From: Treponema sp.
Lineage (GTDB): Bacteria > Spirochaetota > Spirochaetia > Treponematales > Breznakiellaceae
Length of the DNA stretch: 8,642 bases
Assembly: GCA_031274565.1 (NCBI GenBank)
Contig: JAISPY010000162.1
Span: 1 to 8,642 of the forward strand
Direction: 5' to 3'
The notes beneath the pieces were generated by a model, which saw only the letters and a list, made by a program, of their open reading frames with translations, was not told the DNA's origin and made no database searches. Shown one piece after another: positions 1 through 7,474 of this stretch (positions are counted from its first letter, which is position 1; every line of letters begins with the position of its first letter). A program made the translations under genes and the position numbers.

Positions 1-192
1 ATAATTTTTAGGGATTCGTTTTTTACGGCATTGGAACCCTTTGCTTCGGCACAATTTTCCTCGGCTGAATATATCTGGAGATCGTTTAATGAATCAGAAA
101 AACAGTATATATTGGCAAATAAACCGGATATAATAATATGGGAAGTTGTTGAAAGAAGTATATCGGGGATACTTTCTTCAGAATGGAAATAA
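1..192 (+). CDS. 3' end of an AlgX/AlgJ-like (SGNH hydrolase-like) acetyltransferase protein
   Basis: Frame 1 is open from the window edge to the TAA at 190-192, giving the last 63 residues of a larger protein. It contains IIFRDSFFTALEPF, then an FSSAEYIW stretch, then KPDIIIWEVVER near the end. This pattern (R-D-S-F with a following aromatic, then K-P-D-hydrophobic and a terminal V-E-R) is what I recall from the C-terminal half of the AlgX/AlgJ/DHHW family, periplasmic SGNH-fold proteins that O-acetylate exopolysaccharides, often beside an MBOAT acyltransferase. The catalytic N-terminal part lies outside the window, so the substrate cannot be judged. The fragment is visibly more AT-rich than the genes from 790 onward. 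No convincing terminator follows; the CCAATT/AATTGG inverted repeat at 223-243 lacks a T-run. Confidence 0.7.
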   Translation: MIFRDSFFTALEPFASAQFSSAEYIWRSFNESEKQYILANKPDIIIWEVVERSISGILSSEWK

Positions 193-302
193 AAATATCG
201 GAATATTAATGTGTTTGCGTTGCCAATTCGAAAATATAATTGGATAACCAATATCAACAAGTTAGGGCCCTTTGCTTAACAATAGACTTATTTAATAACC
301 AT

Positions 303-581
303 CTAAACCTTTGTTTTCTCAATTGTTCCATCAACAATGCCTGGGTCTTTTTCAAGCTACACAAAAAGAGGCACCGCGTCAGTTGCCGCATCACCGGGGG
401 CCGTGGGATACGGAAACAGGTACTCTTGTACACCGGCATATACATCAATTTTTACGGGATTGGCGAGCGGCCCGCTTCAACGGCTATGGGACTGGCAGCT
501 CTGCCAGACACTTGCACACCCCCCCGCAAAAGCCGCCGCGGCAGCAATCACGGTCTATAGCATAAGGATTACATACTTCAT
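303..581 (-). pseudogene. Decayed small lipoprotein gene with three internal stop codons
   Basis: Reading the minus strand from ATG at 581 gives MKYVILML, then TAG (555-557), then TVIAAAAAFAGGCASVWQ, which is the hydrophobic core and lipobox (A-G-G-C, Cys at codon 22) of a lipoprotein signal peptide. The same frame continues past TGA (477-479) into ANPVKIDVYAGVQEYLFPYP and past TAG (357-359) into LEKDPGIVDGTIEKTKV, ending at TAG (303-305). No frameshift is needed to keep protein-like sequence over 92 codons. Each internal stop is one C-to-T change from CAG or CGA. I see no family beyond 'small secreted lipoprotein'. A run of seven C (519-525 on the + strand) lies in the lipobox codons. Transcription would be divergent from the kinase gene. 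Overlapping plus-strand ORFs in this stretch show no recognisable sequence. Confidence 0.5.
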
Positions 582-675
582 ACCCTTATGATACCCTGCT
601 TTGCAAGCCCTGTACCGGTTATCTGCAAGGGACGGTCGAACAAAAATGCAGGCTGCGGTGCGATGAGACCAGGGA

Positions 676-710
676 GTCCCGCCTATGGGGCGCTCTGCCC
701 CGATAGGGAC
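676..710. other. Strong hairpin in the leader region of the sensor kinase gene
   Basis: GTCCC (676-680) pairs with GGGAC (706-710) and the inner GGGGC pairs with GCCCC around a GCTCT loop; an alternative register pairs CCTAT with ATAGG. The hairpin sits about 80 bases before the kinase start, with no T-run after it, so it is not a terminator for the plus strand. GGGACGG also occurs earlier in the same leader. It matches no riboswitch class I know. The rest of 582-789 shows no gene. Confidence 0.4.
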
Positions 711-789
711 GGCAGCGTTGTCTTGTATTCTTTAGGGTTCCGTGCTAAAACAGTAGCATCTTAGGTTGCAAAAAGGGTGTTGTCGGCGT

Positions 790-3700
790 ATGGGGGGGAT
801 GAGAAACATAAGCGGTCTATGTATCGCCGGAATGGTTTTTTTCGGTATTGCTGCCTGTGATCGGGACTCCCAGCCCAAGGCACGGAACGCCTATCCTGAG
901 TATGCCACGTACCGGGACATACCGGGGGTGAGTGCAGAGGAGATAGCGGCTCTTGAGGCGCTGCAAGCGCAGCGGAAAAGTTTTGTCTATGGCATGACCT
1001 TGAGTACCGAGACCTTTTATACCGGGGACGGCGCAGTCAGCGGGTTTTCCGCCCGCTTCTGCCGCTGGCTTACGGAGCTGTTTGGCATACCCTTTGAACC
1101 GGTCATATACGACTGGGATACCCTCATCGGGGGTTTGGAATCCCACGCCATTGATTTTTCAGGGGAAGTAACCGCCACGGAGGAACGCCGGGACGTCTAC
1201 TATATGACCGATGCCATTGCCGAGCGTTCAGTCAAATGTATGACCCTGATAGGGGGTATGGACCCGGAGGAAATCGTGAGATCCCGGCCCCTCCGGTATG
1301 CCTTTCTTGAAGGCACCATGACCTATAACCAGATACAGCCCTTTGAAAAGCATCCCTTTGAAGCGGTTTTTATCGGCGATTCTGAAACCGCCTACCGGAT
1401 GCTCAAAAACGGCGCGATAGACGGCTTTGTTGATGAGGGTGTTGCGGAGGCCGCCTTTGATGCCTATGGCGATGTGATCACGAAGGATTTTTTCCCGCTG
1501 ATATACAATACGGTATCCCTGGTAACCCAAAATCCCGCTCTCAAGCCGGTTATCTCGGTTATGCAGAAAGCCTTAGAGCACGGCGCCGCAGGGCAGTTGG
1601 TTACGATGTATACCCAGGGGTACCGGGATTACCAGCACCATAAGCTCTCTATCCAGCTCGATGAGGAGGAATGGAACTACATTCAGGAGCGGATACGCTC
1701 GAAGCGCCCCATTCCGATAGCCATGCAATACGACAATTATCCGGTCAGTTTTTATAATACCCAGGAAGCCGCATGGCAGGGGATCACCTTCGATGTGCTT
1801 GCGGAGATTGAGGCCCTTACCGGACTTACCTTTACCACCGTGAACCCGGAGCATGCCCGCTGGCCGGAATTGCTGACGCTGCTTGAAAACGGCGAAGCCG
1901 CCATGATTTCATCCCTGATCCGCTCTCCGGCCCGGGAAGGCCGTTTCCTGTGGCCGGAAGTTTCTTACCAGACCGATTACTATGCGCTGGTGTCCCGGCT
2001 GGAATACCCGGATATCACGATGAACGAGGTCCTGTATTCCCGGGTGGGGATTCTGCGGAATACCGCCTATGCGGATATTTTTCATACCTGGTTTCCGAAT
2101 CATAGCCGCGCAAAGGAATATGCCGGTACCAATGACGCCCTGAACGCGCTGGAACAGGGGGAGATTGACGTGGTGATGGCCTCCCGGAACCTGCTTTTGG
2201 GTTTAACTAATTTCAAGGAGCGTCCGGGGTTCAAGCTCAATCTGGTCTTTGCCTACCCGGTTAAAGCGACCTTTGGTTTAAACCGTCAGGAGCGGGTGTT
2301 GTGTTCCATCGTGTCCAAGGCGCTCCTGCTGATTGATACGGAGCATATATCCGACCACTGGACCCGGCAGGTCTTTGATTACCGAGGAAAAATGGCCCAG
2401 GCGCAGATTCCCTGGCTGGTCGGCGTCTCAGGACTGCTCTTCTGCCTGCTGGGTCTTTTGATGGTGATGTTCATGCGGCGCAGACAGGAGGGGAAAAAAC
2501 TGGAACAAACCGTGCGGGAACGGACCGCCGAGCTTATCCGGCAGGATCATCTGCTGCATACGGTAAACGATGCGGCTTCCCTGCTCTTGGCTTCCGACGC
2601 GGACCAATTCAATGACGCCATCTATAAGGGTATGGAGATGATGGCCCAGAGCGTGTCCGCGCACCGGCTCTATATCTGGAAAAACCAGGGGCCGGAAGGA
2701 GCGCATCGGTACCGCCTCATCTTCTGGTGGCTTGATAAGGAGATAGCCCGGCGGCAGGACATCGGACATATCAATATCCCCCAGGAATCTCCCTTTATCA
2801 CCGAATTTCCCGAATGGGAAACGAAGTTTGCTGCGGGGGAATGTGTCAACAGCCCGGTGAAGGACTGTTCACTCCCTGAACAGGAACGGCTGGGGCGATA
2901 CGCCATCAAATCTATTCTGGCGGTTCCGGTGTTTTTGCAGGATGCGTTTTGGGGTTTTATCGGTTTTGATGACTGTCATCGGGAGCGTTATTTTTCAAGC
3001 GATGAAGAAGCGATTCTGCGTTCCGGGAGCTTGCTGTTGGCTAATGCGGTCATGCGTAATGAAACCACCCAAGCCTTGGAACAATCCATGGAGCAGGCTA
3101 AGGCGGCGAGCCGGGCTAAAAGTGAATTTCTGGCGAATATGTCCCACGAGATCCGGACGCCCATGAATGCCATCATCGGGATGACTTCCATCGCCCAATC
3201 CTCCACGGATATCGAACGGAAGGATTACTGTTTGAAAAAAATAGGGGACGCCTCGGTACATCTGCTGGGGGTTATTAATGACATACTGGATATGTCTAAG
3301 ATTGAAGCCAACCGGTTTGAGCTTTCCCTGGTGGAGTTTGATTTTGAGAAGATGCTCCGGCATGTGGCCAATCTCAGTACCTTCCGGGTGGATGAGAAGC
3401 GGCAGAATTTTACCGTACACCTTGAGCGGCATATCCCCCGGTATCTCGTGAGCGATGATCAGCGGCTGGCCCAGGTGATCACCAACCTCTTGAGCAATGC
3501 GGTGAAGTTCACCCCGGAACAAGGCTCCATAGCCCTGAAAATAGCGCTGGTACAGGAAGAGGACGGTATCTGTACCATCCGGTTTGAAGTACGCGATACG
3601 GGAATCGGCATTTCCCAGGAACAGCAGGCCCAGCTTTTTACGTCCTTCCAGCAGGCCGAAAGCAGTACCTCCCGCAAGTTCGGCGGTACGGGACTGGGAC

Positions 3701-4698
3701 TTGCCATATCCAAACAAATCGTCTCCCTCTTGGGGGGCGAAATAGGGGTATCCTCGGAGCTTGGCAAAGGGTCTGCCTTTTGGTTTACCATCAAGGCGCA
3801 GCGGGGCCAGCGGGCGCGGCGGCAAAGCTGGCAGGGTCTTTTGAACCCTGGGGTGGATTGGAAAAACATACAGGTCCTGGTGGTGGATGACGCGCTAGAG
3901 ATACGGCAGGACTTTGAGGAAATACTCCGGGGCTTCGGCATCACCTGTGCGAGCGCTTCAAGCGGTGCAGATGCGCTGGATCTCATTGCGCGGAATGGCG
4001 CCTATGACCTCTATTTTGTGGATTGGAACATGCCCGGCATGAACGGGATAGCCATTTCCCGGGAAATCAAGAAAAACAACCCGGATAAATCCGTGGTTAT
4101 TATGATCTCCGCCGTGGAATGGAGTGTGATAAAAGAGGAAGCCCAAAACGCCGGGGTAGATAAATTTATGCCGAAACCCCTGTTCCCCTCGGTCATCGCC
4201 GATTGTATCAATGAGTGTCTGGGGATCGATACGGTCCTGGGGACGGAAGCTGCCCGGTCCGGCCCCCTAGATACCTTTGAAGGGTATCGGGTGCTGCTGG
4301 CGGAGGATGTGGAAATTAACCAGGAGATTGTAGTGGCCCTCCTGGAACCGACCCGGCTGGCCATTGACTGTGCGGGGAACGGGGCTGAGGCCCTGAGGAT
4401 GTTCAGCCAGGCGCCGGACCGCTATGACCTGATCTTCATGGATGTCCAGATGCCGAATATGGACGGCTACGAAGCGGCACAGCGCATCCGTGGGCTGGAT
4501 ACTCCCCAGGCCCGGCAGATCCCCATCGTGGCTATGACGGCCAATGTATTTCGGGAGGATATTGAAAAATGCCTTGCGGCGGGTATGAATGATCATCTGG
4601 GTAAACCCCTGGATCTCGAGCAGGTGCTGGCGAAACTGCGTCAGTACCTGCTTCCCAAGACCGGAACGGCTATACCCCAGGATGCAGCCGTTCCCTGA
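790..4698 (+). CDS. Hybrid sensor histidine kinase: lipoprotein-type signal, two SBP_bac_3 domains, TM, GAF, HisKA, HATPase, REC-REC
   Basis: This is a BvgS/EvgS-style sensor of about 1302 residues. Residues 1-23 resemble a lipoprotein signal (hydrophobic core, then G-I-A-A-C, Cys23 followed by Asp). Two periplasmic amino-acid-binding-type domains follow (about 65-283 and 307-533), then one TM helix (541-562) capped by MRRRQ. The cytoplasmic part has a GAF domain (586-757), the HisKA box NMSHEIRTPMNAIIGM with His786, an HATPase (Asn903 in the N box, D-T-G-I-G at 936, GGTGLGL at 965), REC1 (acidic pair 1033-1034, phospho-Asp1078, Lys1129) and REC2 (E1172-D1173, phospho-Asp1218). All catalytic residues look intact. 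There is no C-terminal Hpt domain and no adjacent response regulator, so phosphate must pass to an unlinked partner. The start is uncertain: in-frame TTG 766, ATG 790 and ATG 799 are possible. I chose 790 because AAAAGGG lies 12 bases upstream. The signal ligand is unknown, probably a small solute. Confidence 0.9.
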   Translation: MGGMRNISGLCIAGMVFFGIAACDRDSQPKARNAYPEYATYRDIPGVSAEEIAALEALQAQRKSFVYGMTLSTETFYTGDGAVSGFSARFCRWLTELFGIPFEPVIYDWDTLIGGLESHAIDFSGEVTATEERRDVYYMTDAIAERSVKCMTLIGGMDPEEIVRSRPLRYAFLEGTMTYNQIQPFEKHPFEAVFIGDSETAYRMLKNGAIDGFVDEGVAEAAFDAYGDVITKDFFPLIYNTVSLVTQNPALKPVISVMQKALEHGAAGQLVTMYTQGYRDYQHHKLSIQLDEEEWNYIQERIRSKRPIPIAMQYDNYPVSFYNTQEAAWQGITFDVLAEIEALTGLTFTTVNPEHARWPELLTLLENGEAAMISSLIRSPAREGRFLWPEVSYQTDYYALVSRLEYPDITMNEVLYSRVGILRNTAYADIFHTWFPNHSRAKEYAGTNDALNALEQGEIDVVMASRNLLLGLTNFKERPGFKLNLVFAYPVKATFGLNRQERVLCSIVSKALLLIDTEHISDHWTRQVFDYRGKMAQAQIPWLVGVSGLLFCLLGLLMVMFMRRRQEGKKLEQTVRERTAELIRQDHLLHTVNDAASLLLASDADQFNDAIYKGMEMMAQSVSAHRLYIWKNQGPEGAHRYRLIFWWLDKEIARRQDIGHINIPQESPFITEFPEWETKFAAGECVNSPVKDCSLPEQERLGRYAIKSILAVPVFLQDAFWGFIGFDDCHRERYFSSDEEAILRSGSLLLANAVMRNETTQALEQSMEQAKAASRAKSEFLANMSHEIRTPMNAIIGMTSIAQSSTDIERKDYCLKKIGDASVHLLGVINDILDMSKIEANRFELSLVEFDFEKMLRHVANLSTFRVDEKRQNFTVHLERHIPRYLVSDDQRLAQVITNLLSNAVKFTPEQGSIALKIALVQEEDGICTIRFEVRDTGIGISQEQQAQLFTSFQQAESSTSRKFGGTGLGLAISKQIVSLLGGEIGVSSELGKGSAFWFTIKAQRGQRARRQSWQGLLNPGVDWKNIQVLVVDDALEIRQDFEEILRGFGITCASASSGADALDLIARNGAYDLYFVDWNMPGMNGIAISREIKKNNPDKSVVIMISAVEWSVIKEEAQNAGVDKFMPKPLFPSVIADCINECLGIDTVLGTEAARSGPLDTFEGYRVLLAEDVEINQEIVVALLEPTRLAIDCAGNGAEALRMFSQAPDRYDLIFMDVQMPNMDGYEAAQRIRGLDTPQARQIPIVAMTANVFREDIEKCLAAGMNDHLGKPLDLEQVLAKLRQYLLPKTGTAIPQDAAVP

Positions 4699-4733
4699 AC
4701 CATGTGAGCGGATTACCGGGATATGCGTTGAGG

Positions 4734-4798
4734 GGATACCTGCGAATGCGCACGCCGCGTAATCCCTGGCGGTTGTGCGTCTATCCTGGGCTTTTTTT
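4734..4798 (+). terminator. Likely rho-independent terminator of the sensor kinase gene
   Basis: It lies 35 bases after the kinase stop. An outer GGATA/TATCC pair encloses an inner stem made by GCGCAC-CCG against CGG-GTGCGT, and a run of seven T (4792-4798) follows shortly after. The stem is interrupted and a few bases separate it from the T-run, so it is plausible rather than perfect. It would separate the kinase transcript from the desulfurase-thiI operon. Confidence 0.5.
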
Positions 4799-4880
4799 CT
4801 CTACCTGACCGCAGGGGAAGTCCGCTTTGCCTGCGGGAAATCTTGCATAAGGGGCAGAGTCAGCGCACATAAAAATTTTT

Positions 4881-5003
4881 GTCCGCGAATTACACGAATT
4901 AAGGAGGAATCACGCGCTAAAATCCGTTAAGGACCCGCTCATTGTTGCGCATTAAGCACGGTGGTCATTCCCTCATTCGCGTTAATTCGCGTCATTCGCG
5001 GAC
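4881..5003. repeat. Imperfect 22-bp inverted repeats bounding a 123-bp intergenic element
   Basis: The left arm (4881-4902) begins GTCCGCGAATTACACG. The right arm (4982-5003) is its reverse complement at 20 of 22 positions. Partial complementarity extends outward (GCACATAAA near 4865 against TTTATATGC near 5011) and inward (GGAGGAAT against ATTCCCTC), so the whole region could fold into one long hairpin. The right arm itself contains near-tandem copies of ATTCGCG. This looks like a dispersed intergenic repeat or a miniature transposon-like element. It carries no gene. Two short blocks in its centre match the element at 8263-8317. Confidence 0.6.
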
Positions 5004-5061
5004 CCTTTTGTTTATATGCACCGGCCCTGTATCGTGCTTGCCCGGAAGGGTTTTTCTGAGT

Positions 5062-6264
5062 ATGATACCTTTCATGGAAGCTCTTTCCGTCCGTTTCCCC
5101 GGTCAGGCGGGACGGCGTTATTTTGATTGGGCCGCTACTGCCATTCCCGATCTACCCGCTCAAGACCCCGGGGCGTTTGGCAATCCCTCGTCTCTGCATG
5201 CAGAGGGCCGCCGCGCCCGGCAGCTCCTGGAAGAAGCCCGTGTCCGCTGCGCTGCCGTATTGGGGCTCGATCCCAAGGGCATCTACTTTACCTCCGGGGG
5301 GACCGAATCCAATGCCCTGGTCCTCCATTCCCTGCTCCTGCGAAAACCCAGTCCGGGCATCTTATTTTCCGCGGTAGAGCATCCCTCGGTACGGGAGAAC
5401 TGCCTGGTCCTGGAGCGGCTGGGTTTGCGTATCGCCCCTATCCAGGTGGAACCAGACGGCCGGGTCAGCCCTGCCCGGTTAGAAAAAGTCCTGGGAAAAC
5501 ACCCGGAAACCAGGTTTGTGGCGATCATGGGGGTGAATAACGAAACCGGCGCGCTCACGGATATGCCGAGCCTCCTGCGGCTCATCAGAGCCAGGGGAGG
5601 ATCCCCCATCCATGTGCATAGCGACCTGGTTCAGGCGGTGGGTAAAGTTCCCCTGGATATAGCCGCCTGGGACTTGGATTCCGCTTCCATAAGCGCCCAT
5701 AAGCTCGGCGGTCCCCGGGGTATCGGCCTCCTCTACCTCCGTAAGGCCCTGAACCCCTTGTACCGAGGGGGCACTCAGGAAGGGGGCGTTCGGCCGGGAA
5801 CCGAGTACATTGCCGGCGCGCTTGCCCTGGCCGCCTGCCTCGAATCTCGGGCGGTTCCCGAGCGGGTTGCGTTGGAATATGCGGAAGCCTCCCGGCGTTT
5901 TGCAGTTCTCATCGGCGCTTTACGCGCCATGCCGGGGTGCTTCCTCATCCCCCAGGACCGGGAGGATGTGGATCCCCGGTTTTCCCCGTATATCCTACAG
6001 GCGGGGTTCAAAGGCATACCGGGAGAAGTCATGGTCCGGCTATTGGACGACCGGGGCTATGCGGTTTCTACCGGCTCCGCCTGTTCCTCCGCCCAGCGGG
6101 ATCGCCCGGTGCTTACTGCCATGGGACTGGACCCGCAGACCAGATTGGAGGGGATCCGGATCTCCCAGGGCTGGGCTACCACCCAGGAAGATATAACAGG
6201 CTTACTCGAAACCATCGGGGAGGCGCTCGCCCTGTTCCAGGGGAGCAGCGGGAAGGCTGAATAG
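5062..6264 (+). CDS. Cysteine desulfurase (NifS/IscS family, class V PLP aminotransferase fold)
   Basis: PLP enzyme that converts L-cysteine to alanine and leaves a persulfide sulfur on its active-site cysteine. Visible landmarks are YFDWAATAIP near the N-terminus, GGTESNAL (PLP-phosphate contact), VEHPSVRE with the ring-stacking His107, NNETGAL, HVHSDLVQAVGK with the Asp contacting the PLP nitrogen, SISAHKLGGPRGIG with the Schiff-base Lys214, GGTQEGGVRPGTE, and the catalytic loop STGSACSSA with Cys341. At about 400 residues it has normal family length. The frame is open upstream to 4942, but the extra 40 residues would be encoded by the inverted-repeat element and resemble no desulfurase, so I start at ATG 5062, with GGAAGGG 11 bases before it; ATG 5074 is an alternative. 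thiI begins 1 base after the TAG stop, so sulfur delivery to ThiI is the likely role. It may also serve other sulfur pathways. Confidence 0.92.
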   Translation: MIPFMEALSVRFPGQAGRRYFDWAATAIPDLPAQDPGAFGNPSSLHAEGRRARQLLEEARVRCAAVLGLDPKGIYFTSGGTESNALVLHSLLLRKPSPGILFSAVEHPSVRENCLVLERLGLRIAPIQVEPDGRVSPARLEKVLGKHPETRFVAIMGVNNETGALTDMPSLLRLIRARGGSPIHVHSDLVQAVGKVPLDIAAWDLDSASISAHKLGGPRGIGLLYLRKALNPLYRGGTQEGGVRPGTEYIAGALALAACLESRAVPERVALEYAEASRRFAVLIGALRAMPGCFLIPQDREDVDPRFSPYILQAGFKGIPGEVMVRLLDDRGYAVSTGSACSSAQRDRPVLTAMGLDPQTRLEGIRISQGWATTQEDITGLLETIGEALALFQGSSGKAE

Positions 6265-6265
6265 C

Positions 6266-7444
6266 ATGAGCACGTATCTTTTAAAACTGGGAGAACTCAC
6301 CCTCAAAGGGGAAAACCGGAAGGGTTTTGAACAGATTCTAAAGCGGAATCTTTTGTCTATGCTCCAAGGAACCGGGGCGAAGCTGGAACTGATCACCGGA
6401 CGGTTCTTGGTGCGTTGTCCTGAAGCAGCCCAGGAACAGGTTGAAGCTGCTCTGGCGCATCTTTTCGGCATAGCAGGTTGGGCCAAAACCAGGACCGCTG
6501 AAAAGACCGTGGAAGGGGTCCTGCGGGCCTGTGTAAGCGAAGCCCAGGAACTCTTTGACCAGGGGGTACGGCGGTTTAAGATCGAGGCCCGCAGGACCGA
6601 TAAGAGCTTTCCCCTGGATTCTTACGGTCTGCGGTGCGAAGGCGGAGCCGCGGTGCTGCAGGGGGTACCGGGTTTACAGGTGGATGTGCATGCGCCCGAT
6701 GCGGTGATTGCAATTGAAATCCGGGAAAAGGCCTATATCTATGGAACTGCCCGGAAGGGTCTCCGGGGACTGCCCGTAGGGACTGCGGGACGGGGGTTGC
6801 TCCTCCTTTCCGGGGGCATTGATTCCCCGGTGGCCGGGTATATGATGGCCTCTCGGGGGATGCATCTGGATGCGGTGTATTTCCACGCCTATCCCTACAC
6901 CTCCGAAGGGGCGCGCCAAAAGGTGCGGGATCTGGCGGCTCTGGTGGGCCGGTATGCCCGGGGGATACGGCTCTATACCGTAAGCTTTACCCCGGTTCAG
7001 CTTCGAATCCAAGCCCAGGCTCCTGAGCCGTGGCGCACGGTGCTGCTCAGGATGGCCATGATGGAAGGAGCGGACAAGCTCGCCCAGTACCGGGGGGATA
7101 GGTGTCTCATCACCGGAGAGAGTCTCTCCCAAGTGGCAAGCCAGACCATTGAAAACATCAGTTGTACCGAAAGCCTGGTGAGCCTGCCGGTCCTCCGGCC
7201 CCTCATCGGCATGGACAAGGAGCAGATCATCCGGCTTGCGGAAAGGATTGGGACCTATGCAACCTCGATTCTGCCGTACCAAGATTGCTGTGTCCTTTTC
7301 AGCCCTCCTCACCCGGTACTGCGGGGGGATCCTACGGAAGCCCGGCAGCGCTATGAACAGCTTGAACTGAGTACCTGGATCGACGCAGCCCTCAGGGAAC
7401 GGGACATGGAAAAATGCGGGTTCCCCGTGCAGCCCAGGATCTGA
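6266..7444 (+). CDS. thiI: ThiI, tRNA uridine 4-sulfurtransferase (no rhodanese domain)
   Basis: ThiI adenylates U8 of tRNA and replaces its oxygen with sulfur to give 4-thiouridine; in some bacteria it also takes part in thiamine thiazole synthesis. The 392-residue protein has the N-terminal ferredoxin-like segment (KLGELTLKGENRKGF), a THUMP domain (about 60-165), and an ATP pyrophosphatase domain with the PP-loop LLLLSGGIDSPVAGYMM (SGGIDS at 182-187). Further family motifs are PYTSEGARQKVRDLA, GESLSQVASQTIENI, PVLRPLIGMDKEQII and PYQDCCVLF. It ends soon after the last motif, so the extra C-terminal rhodanese domain of the E. coli protein is absent; in such short forms sulfur is taken directly from a partner desulfurase, fitting the gene just upstream. 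GGAAGG 9 bases before ATG 6266 lies inside the desulfurase gene, so translation is probably coupled. A small GGATC/GATCC hairpin overlaps the stop codon. Confidence 0.95.
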   Translation: MSTYLLKLGELTLKGENRKGFEQILKRNLLSMLQGTGAKLELITGRFLVRCPEAAQEQVEAALAHLFGIAGWAKTRTAEKTVEGVLRACVSEAQELFDQGVRRFKIEARRTDKSFPLDSYGLRCEGGAAVLQGVPGLQVDVHAPDAVIAIEIREKAYIYGTARKGLRGLPVGTAGRGLLLLSGGIDSPVAGYMMASRGMHLDAVYFHAYPYTSEGARQKVRDLAALVGRYARGIRLYTVSFTPVQLRIQAQAPEPWRTVLLRMAMMEGADKLAQYRGDRCLITGESLSQVASQTIENISCTESLVSLPVLRPLIGMDKEQIIRLAERIGTYATSILPYQDCCVLFSPPHPVLRGDPTEARQRYEQLELSTWIDAALRERDMEKCGFPVQPRI

Positions 7445-7474
7445 AGATCCTTCATACCCGTTGACCATGCTGTT

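Noticed and set aside
223..243. CCAATT/AATTGG inverted repeat as terminator of the first gene
   Set aside because: Short AT-rich stem with a nine-base loop and no T-run.
303..581. TAG read as a sense codon (stop-codon recoding)
   Set aside because: The intact desulfurase gene ends in TAG followed at once by thiI, and none of the three full-length genes contains an in-frame TAG, so ordinary pseudogene decay is the simpler explanation.
2995..3825. 276-residue minus-strand ORF inside the kinase gene, and other long antisense ORFs
   Set aside because: It is opposite a gene with complete, intact kinase motifs and shows no recognisable protein features; GC-rich codon use on the sense strand explains it.
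4901..4907. Perfect AAGGAGG ribosome-binding sequence
   Set aside because: No start codon opening a frame of any length stands at a suitable distance; the frame right after it hits TAA at once. It is part of the inverted-repeat element.
4942..5061. Longer 440-residue form of the cysteine desulfurase starting at 4942
   Set aside because: The extra 40 residues are read through the inverted-repeat element, do not resemble any desulfurase N-terminus, and the family's usual start lies just before the YFDWAAT motif.
7437..7452. GGATC/GATCC hairpin at the thiI stop codon as a terminator
   Set aside because: The stem is only about six pairs and no T-run follows.
6674..7468. 264-residue minus-strand ORF opposite thiI
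   Set aside because: thiI motifs on the plus strand are complete; the antisense product is rich in Pro, Gly and His without any pattern I recognise.
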